Origin: Caprella mutica
Taxonomy: Eukaryota; Arthropoda; Malacostraca; Amphipoda; Caprellidae
Assembly: GCA_947561585.1 (NCBI GenBank)
Contig: CANNZV010001868.1
Location: 61,038 to 125,037, forward strand
Length of the DNA stretch: 64,000 bases
Direction of reading: 5' to 3'
A model generated the notes under the pieces. That model did not search any database. It saw only the letters and a program-made list of their open reading frames with translations, and was not told where the DNA came from. The position numbers and the translations under genes were made by a program. This document shows, one piece after another, positions 38,245 through 50,200 of this stretch (its first letter is position 1; each line of letters begins with the position of its first letter).

Positions 38245-41200
38245 CTGTGGAGAGAGCATTGCATTGAATAAATGCCGTAGTATTCTGTGTTATTATAAAA
38301 AAATATAATATTTAATGAATATGAATGAAATATTGAATATAAACAAATATGGAACAGTATGTAAATAAAACCCAAAAAAACTGCTTGATAATGAAAAAAA
38401 TATAATACTTTATAAAAAAAATGATGATGATATGCTTAATGAAAATAAAATATTTAATTAAATAATTCTTATAAAATTTCAATACACTCAATAAAATGCA
38501 AATTTGGCGAGTAAGTCAGATCAAGAAAAATTGATACAAATATGAATATTGTTTATTACATATACTGTTGTATTTCATCATTTCTTTACCTTCGCAGAAT
38601 GCGGGAAGGTCATATTTTCATTGGACTTTATTTATTTATTTATCATCTTGTTATTCGCTTAACTGAAAAAGTGTTCAACCAAATTGCCTGAAATTTGATG
38701 GTACAATTGGCCAAGGTCCAGGAGCGATCTGGTAGAATTTCGGAAGCAATCTTGTCAAAGGTCAAGGTCATTTATAATTCGCTAACTCAAAAAGTATTGT
38801 ACCATATTGAATGAAACTTGGTGGGACGATTGGTTTGCGCTCTACCGAGTGCACATAATCTGGTTCAAATTTGTTTATAACAGCTTCTAGGTAGTTGTAC
38901 TCACTTTATTTTGTTGTGTGTCGAATATGAGAGAGTAGTTCCAGATAGGCAGACTGCAGGATGTTACCAAAGGTGTCTTCTGGTGCATTATTACCTCTCC
39001 TTCACTTCGCACCACAATGTCGAATTTCAACTCTCCGCCACTCTGAAAAAAAACACTAACGTTAAAACAAACGGAATAAACTTGGCGATACAGCCACTAA
39101 ATGAAACTTGCAACACAACGGTAAAATGACACTTGGTGTTACAGCCATTGAATGAAACTTGGCGTCACAACTGTAAAATAAAACTTGGCGACACAGCCAC
39201 AAAAAGAAACTTGGCGTTACTGCCACTAAATGAAACTGGCGTCAAAACCACAAAATGAAACTTGGCGACACTGCCACAAAATGAAACTTGTCGACACTGC
39301 CACAAAATGGAACTTGGCATTGAATATGCATTTGCAAATCGGATAACCAGATTTTGCTGATTTGAACGTTTATCACATTTTCATTTTTAATATTTTGAAA
39401 GCTATTAACTCTATTATTACCAGTTTTTCATGTATCGCTTGATATCATGAATATCGAACCTGAAATTTCATAAATATTGAAGTTTAGTATTTGTACATCT
39501 TTTGGATTAATATTGTGGAATAACTCGTATAAGATAATAATTTATGAATATTTATATCAAATTGTGTAATATATTTAATAGTTATTCATGTTCTATCTCT
39601 ACTCGATATGAAATCTGAAGATGTAGTTTAACACCTTCATTGTTCAAAACCATATTGGATATTCATGAAAATTAAAATAGATAACAAATATGTAAAAGTT
39701 ACAACACTATAAAATCTATTAAAAGCTAGGATTTATATGCATAGTCGATATATGAGGTTTATTTAAAGACTGTAATATATATTAAGTTAGAATAAGTTTA
39801 CAATTAATGTAATGGTATGTTTCTATTTAATATTTTACAGGTTTTTAGATTTATCACAAGAAAAAGTTTATAAAAGTTTCGGGAAATAATCTACAGGTTC
39901 AAAGAGGATAAGAGTCTCTCCTCAACTGTAAATGTGTGTTTGATTCAAGTTTGTTTAACTAATATAATGATATAAAAAATACAGTAAATAAATATTGAAC
40001 AAGAGGAGAATTTTTCTACAGTAATTACAGATAAGAATAAATTACTATCACAAATGATATTCCTAACTAAATACTGATGATAAAACATATAATATTCTCC
40101 AAGTAATTTTACCGTATAATATTATTTCAAGCTGCTAGGGCTCCTACGTGATTAGATTAAACAAATAAAACAATATAGAAGGACTCATTATAAAGGATAT
40201 GTGTTAAATCCTAAATAAAGCCACATGTACTAATTAGCATTTTTGGAGTCTGTTCGTGTATCACTAGCGGATGTGGCACCGATATCAGTTGGCGATAGAG
40301 ACATGGGTAGGTATGCTTTGGTTTACTTTGGCTATGTTAAATTAATTAAAATAAATGATGTCCGGGAGAATACGGGGAACAAAATTATGGAAAAATTAAT
40401 CCTATTAATAGATATATTAAACGTTTTAAACTCTAAAATAGAAATGAATATTAATTCGTATACAGTAAACGAATTAATTAAGTAAGATCCCCGCTTAATG
40501 TTCAAGGGCCCCACCATAATTTTCACCCAGAGATATCAATTTATAAAATTAAATAATTAAATTTATACTTTTTTTACCTGTATCAAATTTCTACTCGTGA
40601 CTGTGACGTCAAAATGACATGAGTGCTACACTTTACTCCTTTGAATTCGAGTTAAAAATAATGAACTAACCAACATGTTAATTAAATCTCGATACTAAGT
40701 AGAGAAAGATAATAGAAAAATGGAAATAAGAAAGTAATTTTATGAAGTGAAGAGCGAGTGAGACGACAAAAAAAGTTTCCATCCTTTTATTTTTCTAGAG
40801 CTTTCGAATAATTCAATATTCATTATCAATATCCTAATTGTCGTCTCACTCGCTCTTCACTTCATAAATTTACTAAGATTTCCAAGAAGGAAGCCAATTA
40901 CTGAAATTAAGAAAGTAATATTATATTCATTGAATTGATACAGCATTTAACAAATGTTTAAATATATACAGTATAACTCCTCTATAAAGAATTTAGTGTC
41001 TTAAGTATGAGAGAACTACACCGTATAGTGAACAAATTTTCTTTAGTCTACCATTAATGGCGATCAGTTTTCTGAAACTGATTCCGATTCATGGCAGATT
41101 AAAGAAATTTTGTTCACTATAGAGGATTTCACTTTAAAAGTTTTCACTATAGAAGATTTCACTATAAAGGATTTCACTATAGATGTTTTCACTATAGAGG

Positions 41201-44200
41201 AGCTCTACTGCATCATGCTATTCATACAAATTAATTATAGTGTTTATTCACCTGTATGGGCACCATGGATCTGCCCCTGGTGATTACCATCTTGATCCTG
41301 CCCCTGGTAGCCCCGGTGATCTGGTATTTGAGTATCACCTGTACGGCCCCCACCCTGAGGCCCGTCCTTTTGAGGTTGTGAAGGGGACTCGTTTGGGGAA
41401 GAAGGGACTGGGACAACTGGGGAAGAGGGGGGAGAAAAAATTGTTATGGTGCTATTGGTGATATGAATATTAATAATATTGTTAATGTTATTGTTATTTT
41501 GTTGATAATATTGTTATTTTGTTGATATAATTATAAATAATGAAATAGTAGACAATATTTGTTAATATTAGTAATGATATTTATTCATTATTTGTTGACA
41601 ATATTTGTTAATATTAATGTTAACATTTTCGATGAATAACAATAATCAAAATTTCCAAACTAGCAAGTTTAAACTATACCAATATTTAATGGATAGAAAA
41701 GTTCTACTAAAAACTCCCTACAAAATGGCGGACTCTCTCCTCCACAATAGATCATTGGAGTGTTTATTGCATTGCACAATGGTACAAAATGACGAAGAGA
41801 GCATTGTACACACAGGTGTAAAGAGACAAAATGGAGAACTACCCAGAACGAAACTTAGGGTGGGGCCATAGGAGATTAAAGTAGAATGTACCTTATTAGT
41901 AATTACCGTGGCCCACCAAAATCTTGAATTTGGGTGAAAAACATGTTATAGTGGGGCCATAGATGATTAAAATGAGACAGGCATTCTAAGAAAAGCTACT
42001 CCTTGAATGCAGTCACTTACCAAGGAATGTGGCTTGAATTTATTTTACGTATTGTATGAATATTGTAAAGTGCATTTTTTTTTTTTTCATTATACTCTTT
42101 GTAATATGCTCTTAATAATATGACTATTTACTCATAATATACTCATAACTATCATTAATTCAATAGAAATAATATTACCATCTTTTATAACCATGAAAAG
42201 AAATTCTATAATTATATCATAATTATGCGATTTTAATTTGCATTTTTTCCGCCTAATATGGTCCGTATTTTCGCACTAATCTCATATTTCTGATACAAAA
42301 ATGATCTAATTTTTCTCTAAAGGTAATTAGTGTTTACCAAAATAAATTGTGAATATATAATTGTAAGTATTTAATTATAATTTATATATAATTATTAAGT
42401 ATGGTATAGTGAAAAGAATATACAGGGTGAGTGCCAAGCAATCACCAAATGCGAAATATACACCTCACGAATATTTAAAATAGTTTATCATCAAAAAAAG
42501 GTTCTGGGTAAATTCTTCGTGGAAAATTCCACCTCGGAAAATTCCACCACGGAAAATTCCACCGTATATTTCTGGATAAAACTGAATTTAGAAAAATGCT
42601 TTTTTGATGGTAACCGGACAAAAATTTATTATCTAACAAGTTCAAAAAATATAAGAATAGGTTATGGTAAGTCATTATATAAGTCAATGACTGAGGGAAA
42701 AGCTGAAGCGAATGTAAGAAATGAAAGACAGAGCAAACGATTGGGTCAATGGTATCCTTAAAATGAGTTTGAATAGGAATAGATTATATTTATTATAGAT
42801 AAAATAGTGTATATTCAACAATAAAGTTCCGCTACCACAGTGGTCTACAATTATTAGGGTCCCGTTTGGTTCTCCATTAAATTTATGACATGAATATGTT
42901 GAAATTCAAATATAGTAAGTTATTTTATTACATTAATTTTATTTTAAATTGTATATATAACATACTGCCATTTTTCTTAATGTACCCATATCTTTTTAAT
43001 TTCGAACTATCATGGCAAAATTTGAAACTAGAAATAAAATTTACCACCCACTGAAATGAAATGCTTAATTATCACCCATATTTTATAAATTATAATACAC
43101 AGGGTGTCCCAGAAAAAAGTGTACTCAACTTTAAATTAGTACATTTAAACAACTGTTGAAGGGACAGTTTTCTTTCAAGAATCATTTTGTTTTTTTAACC
43201 CTTCTCCATCCACAGTTAAATTTGCATAAAGTTTTATTCATTTTTGCGAATGTTATAACGATTTTATCAATAGGTGGTGAAAATGGCCTTACGCGAACGG
43301 TCAGCAAACAAACAATGAAATAATTTCAAATATAATGAATATATTTATTAGACAACAACCTCGTTAATAAAATGTTTTATTTCCAGGTTTTAAAAGCATT
43401 CAAATAACTATCCCTTTCATAAATTATTGACAATATGGAGAAATGTGTTTAAGTACAAAAAGGAAGACACAAGTTTAAATTTTAACAAGGGTCGTTCAGG
43501 CCACCCTTACAAAATGAAAGTCAGAGTGATGGTTTTAATTTCCACAGTGATGAAGTCGTCAAAGTTAAAATTAGGATGGATATTTTGATGACCAAATTGC
43601 CGAATGCTCTGATTAATTACTTCTTCATTCATATAAAAAACAGTTTCGTCCATCATGATAATATCTTACACATAACAAACATGTCTTTGCAAGAACCAGT
43701 TGACAAAGTTTCTACGGCGTCAAAAATCTGTTTCAAGAAGTTAATGTCGGACTTTCATTTTTACGGGTGGTATAGTAACTGTAGGTCATGTTTAATATTT
43801 CTATAGATGGAAGATTTTGAGATATTTAATCCATTTCTCCAAACAAGATTATTTCTATTTTCCAAAAAGGAGTTGCTGAACAAAATTGATTTATTTTCAT
43901 ATCTTGTGACCCCGTTAGACCATTGTTAAAATTAAAATTTGTGCCTTCATTTTTGTAAGTAAAATTGTATTGCTTCGGGTCGGCAATATTTTATAAAAAG
44001 AATAGTTTTCGAATGCTGTTAAAACATGGAAATAAATCAGTTTTATTGTGGGGTTGTTGTGTAATAGATATTTTTATGCTTGAACTTACTGCACTTAAAA
44101 ATGAATAACATTTTATGAGAATTTAACTGGAGATGGGAAAAAGTTTAACAAACAAAACGATACTTGAAAAAAACTGTATCTTCAGTAGTTGTTGAAATAT

Positions 44201-47200
44201 ACTAAATTAAAGTTGGGTAGACTTTTTTCTGGACACCCTGTAGAACTACCAGGTCCAAACTTTCAGATGTTGTGCAAAAAACTCACATTGAAACGATCAC
44301 AAATATCATAAAGCGTTCCATCTCAATTTTAAATATGAAGTAAAACAGGTAAATAACGGTCCCAAATGAACATCGGTTTCAAACCACAGAAACACTAATA
44401 AAACTGGAATGCCTAGAGAGAGGACCAATTAATTGATTTTTATTTCAAAGAAATATTTGTTCATTAATCATACATGAGCTGCACTGAATTTATGATAAAA
44501 TATGGGAGAAACTTCAATCCTACATATATACTATTATTCATAAATTGCGGAATCCTCCATGGTGGAATTTTCCGGTTATTGGATTTAACGCTAGTGGAAC
44601 TTTCCGCGGGGGAACTTCACCGGCCACGTAAAAAAAAGCCTATCAAAATAAATTTTGATCCGTTTTTTAATATTAATAATTAAGCGTAATTTAATTGCAT
44701 ACATGCTGTGCCCATAACTTTCTCTCCGTCTATTTAAATACTCTAAATAAGATAGTATTTTAGAAAATAAAAATAGATAATAAAAAGAAAGAAATGGAAA
44801 TATATATAAAATTAATGAATTCAAATTATTTACCCATGATTGTTTTTGTCGAAGAGTTTATTTGACATTTAGTGTTCGAATTTTCCAATCTTTGAAAAAA
44901 GTACAAAAACGGTAAAAAGCAAAGTAGGAGAAATAAAGAATGTGGACTTGGTATTACATTTGTTTACTGTATAAGTAGGCAACAAACAAATGGGATGTAT
45001 CATTTGGATTTTTTACCTATCCAAATCATTTTGAATATTTACGATTAAAGTATACTTTGTATATTCTTACAAAGTATGACTCTCTCACCTTTTTAAACAT
45101 ATACATATAATGTCTAAGGTAAAATAGTTATAAATATCGTAATTGAATCTATGCACTTTAAACAATTTTTGAATAGTATGGATAGGAACATGAAACCTTT
45201 TTTCAAAAATAATATATTTTTCTGTATGTATGATGAATACTTTCTAGTTTTGAACTTTTGAATACACCTGACAATTTTCTCCTTTCATTTAGTAGAAACT
45301 GATCATTAATATAAGTTATCTCATAAATGATTTAAATGCATCTTTAAAAATATACAGAAGAAGGATTTCTCTACATAATATTGTAACTTTAATATGGTTT
45401 AGTAGACGGAATTTTCATTTTATACCAAAGTATTTACTAATTATACTACAGAGTGACTAAATGTGTTCCGCGTAATTTGATGATTTGCACAATCTCAAGA
45501 ATACGCTGCGCGTTTTTAAACTCCTTTAACCCCCCATAATATCGAACGTGCGTTGATTCCTATATTTTATTTACTATGAAATCGACTACTGATGATGTTT
45601 GCATCACTCAACATAATTAACCGTAATGTAGTTTGTGGTATCCTCTAGTTTGTTGTACTGAACACCTCATGATTGTTTAATGACAAGAAGTGTTAACACC
45701 TTAGTACAATTAAACAGTATTGAATCGTTCGACACCAGCGGTATATAGTATTTGATACCATTCCATTACGTCTTGTCTACGATATTTTTAAGATACATGA
45801 TTTTAAAGCCTATTGTCACAACTCTAGTTATGAGAGATAGAGTAGAGAATATAGCTGGTTAGTGTACACTATACTAGTTTCTAGCAGTGCACTCTGTAAA
45901 AGGTCACAGGGGTCCTGTGGCTCACAAACAAATTGAGTTCCAATCCAGATCCAAAGATCAAAGACTTAAACACTGACGCAAATTCGAAAAGGATTTCAAC
46001 AGTCGAAATGAACCAAATGTTTATTTGCTGTGCATCAAATTTCACAGTTTCTTGCTAAGATGATTAATTATTGTTGTAGTGAAGGAAGATTTCATCAATT
46101 ATCTATATTTTTTTCAATGAAAAAGTATTCACAGTAGAAAATTGCAAAAGTTTGAATATTTCGAAACGTTTAGTTAATAAATAATTATATATTAAATAAC
46201 CAGATGTAAAAAGATTTTTTTCTGTGTAATAACTTTAATAAATAATTATTTATTAAGTAGGTAACCAAAAACTACCATACATCGTGAAACTACTAGAATA
46301 ACCAAGCAGTCAAAATGACTGCTTTTTATATTTCAAAACAGTGTGATAGAGTTTTACACAAATGTTAAGCAAGCACTGGTACACGCTGTTGCCGATGCCA
46401 CGTTGTTTAATTGGGACACGTCATAACATTCAACAGCGTATTGGTTTTGTATTTTGCAAGTTTCAGTTAAAATGAATGCTTGGTAATTCACATAAGAAAA
46501 TGATGTAGCTATCAGAAAGACTGTGAAATGAATTTCAATTAGATTTCACTCCATCAATATTAATTTAAGATATATAAATAAATGCAGAGTTGAATTATGA
46601 TATGCAATTAAATTTTGAAATATTCAATAACCCAGAAAGAAAATTATAGTCACGACATAGAAAATTAAATTGAAGCATACGCATATTTATAAAAAAAACG
46701 TAAGATTTGAAACATAAGCTTATTTTAATTTTTATCGTTAGATATGAATAATATACATACTGGAACTCTACATATTCACAAATTATAAATTATAAGTTTT
46801 ATATACATAAAGCATCAAGAACTCACTTTTCTTGGAGTCTGCAGCTTCAAAGTTACTAGAATAGGTTTGTTAGGCTCTAGATTCGACTCCGAAAGATTGT
46901 AGCAGACTTCGCCGAAGGCTTTCGAACCAATTAGGCCTTTTCTTTTCTCCTTGAATTCCAATAAAAGACGAGTTTCTTTCAATTCTTCAAAATTCAAATC
47001 TGTGTGGTTGGAGGGAATGCATTTTAAGAAATAGTCTATGAAGACGCTTTTTAAAAGCAAGTGTGTGTCTCATTATTTGACATATATATACTCAATAAAT
47101 TGTGAAAATGTTCATCTTTCCATTAAAAGAAGAGTAATAAAATCCTACATCAAAGTACTGAAGGTAATAATACCGTGAAAAGTGAAGACTTGAGAGAATT

Positions 47201-50200
47201 TATCATCTAACGTCTTCTTTATTTTGCTCGGGCGACTTGGGGATGAAAATGTTGCGGTGTGTAAGGACGGAGTCGATTGGGACATTTCCGACTGCCAATC
47301 CAGCCTTTGAGAAATGGTGTCTGGTAGAGTTGTGTTCAGCAAAGGAGAATTAAGAGGAGAATAAACCGATCGGGATTCTTGTTCCACGGCGACATGGGGA
47401 GCCACTAACTTCACCGTTGCGACTATGTGTGATCTGTGCAGCTTGGGAGGCAGGTTGGAAAATTTGGAAATTGTCAAATTTAACGTAGAAGCGGATGAAG
47501 CCCAAACTAAAGAGATATCGCAAGATGGAGTGAACTGTGGAAGAGAAAGAATTACATTAATTTCCATCGATATTAACATTCTATTACACCAATCAATGGT
47601 AAAATATCTGTTTTAAAACACACAGAAAAACATGCAAGTAAAAATAATTAATATGACTCATCCATATTATATTATAATTTAACTGATATGTTTTCATCTC
47701 GAGAATCTTAACTATACTACAAATTAATTTTTACCATTCTAAAGTAAAGATTTTATCCTTCTTGTTTTCAATGGAAAAATATTGTCTTTTTAAACAAACA
47801 AAAGAGTAAGTGTATTACTAGCTGATGGTAATTAAACCCCATCCCGAACTGTTGAAAATAGTCATTTACCGAGAATATTCGGTCAGGTTCCTGATCGTTG
47901 ATGTGGTTTATGGAGGTGCAAGAGTTAGCGTTAGTGTTTTCTACCAGGGACTTCTTGATGGGGGGAGACTGTCGGAGAAAAGCAGAAAATGTTAGTTTTT
48001 CTTAGAGTTCTTACCCGTGAGATTAACATGTATCAATTAATAATCAATATTAAATAGTAACATGTATCAATTAATAATCAATATTAAATAGTAACATGTA
48101 TCTATTAATGATCAATATTAAATAGTAACATGTATTAATTAATAATCAAAATTAAATAGTAACATGTATCAATTAATAATCAATATTAAATAGTAACATG
48201 TATCAATTAATAATCAATATTAAATAGTAACATGTATCAATTAATAATCAATATTAAATAGTAACATGTATCAATTAATAATCAATATTAAATAGTAACA
48301 TGTATCAATTAATAATCAATATTAAATAGTAACATGTATCAATTAATAATAAATATTAAATAGTAACATGTATCAATTAATAATCAATATTAAATAGTAA
48401 CATGTATCTATTAATGATCAATATTAAATAGTAACATGTATCAATTAATAATCAATATTAAATAGTAACATGTATCAATTAATAATCAATATTAAATAGT
48501 AACATGTATCAATTAATAATCAATATTAAATAGTAACATGTATCAATTAATAATCAATATTAAATAGTAACATGTATCAATTAATAATCAATATTAAATA
48601 GTAACATGTATCAATTAATAATCAATATTAAATAGTAACATGTATCAATTAATAATCAATATTAAATAGTAACATGTATCAATTAATAATCAATATTAAA
48701 TAGTAACATGTATCAATTAATAATCAATATTAAATAGTAACATGTATCAATAAATAATCAATATTAAATAGTAACATGTATCAATTAATAATCAATATTA
48801 AATAGACATTTTAAGAACTGATATATAAAACAATGTTTCCTATAACCATCGGTACAACTTCTTTTGTTAACAATGTTTCTCATGCAACATTGTTACCTGG
48901 GTTTAGACCAAATCAAAAGACCGTGAATCAAATAACCAACTATAACGATACCACTTTACTGTCAGAATAATCAGTTACTATTAGTACTAGTTATTAGTGA
49001 CTAATCGTAGGACATCAATCAATGATAATAATCGATGATAAAAGATTATCTATTTACGGTTTTACGTATACGAGGCTATTACTACGACCGTAATTAATTC
49101 GACAAAACTCCTATCGTAATTTATAATATTTTTAACACAATATATCGTCGTTCGTCGGACATACGGAACATTCCTAAAAGAAAATACGGATATTATTATG
49201 ATATTAAAAGAACAATCGATAATATATTTGTGACGTTCAGATATTGTAAATTTTATTCCATAGGTATCCGTCAAACATTAAAATAAATAGCATCCAATAC
49301 TAGGTATCCCTATCCCACCAATGCAATAAATACCATCCAATACTAGGTATCTCTATCCCACCAATGCAATAAATACCATATACTACTAGTTATCTCACCA
49401 AAATCTCTTCAGAGCGCCATCTTGTCATCTTAGTTTCATTCTCCACCACCAGGGTGGCTCTGTTGGTCGAAAGGGGGCTAATCACAGCTTTGGGCTGAGA
49501 ACTCTTGTTCTTCTTCTTCTCCTTCGCTTTCGTAGATTTTGGGATAGTGAAAGAGTGGTACTTCTTTTGCAGAGCTGTGAGACGATTCTGGTTGTACCAC
49601 GGCTGAGGATAATGATGAATAAAGGAATGCAATAAAAGTACTTGAAGATATTCATTATAATTAAGAATTACAAGCAGGCCTCACTTTATTACCAAAAACA
49701 CGAATCAGACTTATCACTCTTATTGAAATTTGTAATAAAAGCGGGGCCTGCAGATATCTGGATAAATGAACCCTTGTAATTATAGTAAATTGTCAATTAT
49801 AGTAAATTAATTATTTAGGTGAAACATGAATATCAATAAATGAAATTATTAATATGAAAAATAAACAACACATCTAACTTTCTCCCTCTCTCTTCATTTC
49901 TCTACTCACTCACCACTCACTCTCACTACTCACTCACTCACTCCCCCCCCCCCCTCCCCCAAGCAACCAGTTAATGGGGCCCATGTGGGCACTAGGCTGA
50001 CAAATCGTATTGGTGCTGTATGCTTTTTTGCAAAATGGGCCAACATGGTGACAGCTTGGGCTGTTATGTTGAAATCATCTTGGCCCAAGATGTTACCAAT
50101 ATGTTAATCAGTTTCAGCCATATAATCTTGATACGCAATATTGTAATCAGGTTGGGCCACATTGAACCAACCTTCTCCAAAGGTAACATTCCATGAGAAT

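Larger units (their letters stand above)
42503..44628. mobile_element. Foldback-like element (GGAAAATTCCACC arms) containing a nested mariner-like element
   Basis: The left arm (42505-42560) has CGGAAAATTCCACCA units and starts near CTGGGTAAATTC. The right arm (about 44548-44628) has the inverse (GTGGAACTTTCCGCG) and ends CCGGCCACG. The sequence between includes a complete TIR-bounded mariner-like insertion at 43100-44240. The motif recurs at 10503-10570. Whether the two arms belong to one element is an inference from orientation and spacing. Confidence 0.5.

Noticed and set aside
46304..46327. Hairpin followed by T-run resembling a bacterial terminator
   Set aside because: It lies within an intron of an animal gene; rho-independent termination does not apply.
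47425..47616. Plus-strand open frame overlapping exon 5
   Set aside because: Antisense shadow of the C2A exon, whose minus-strand frame has splice sites and domain motifs.
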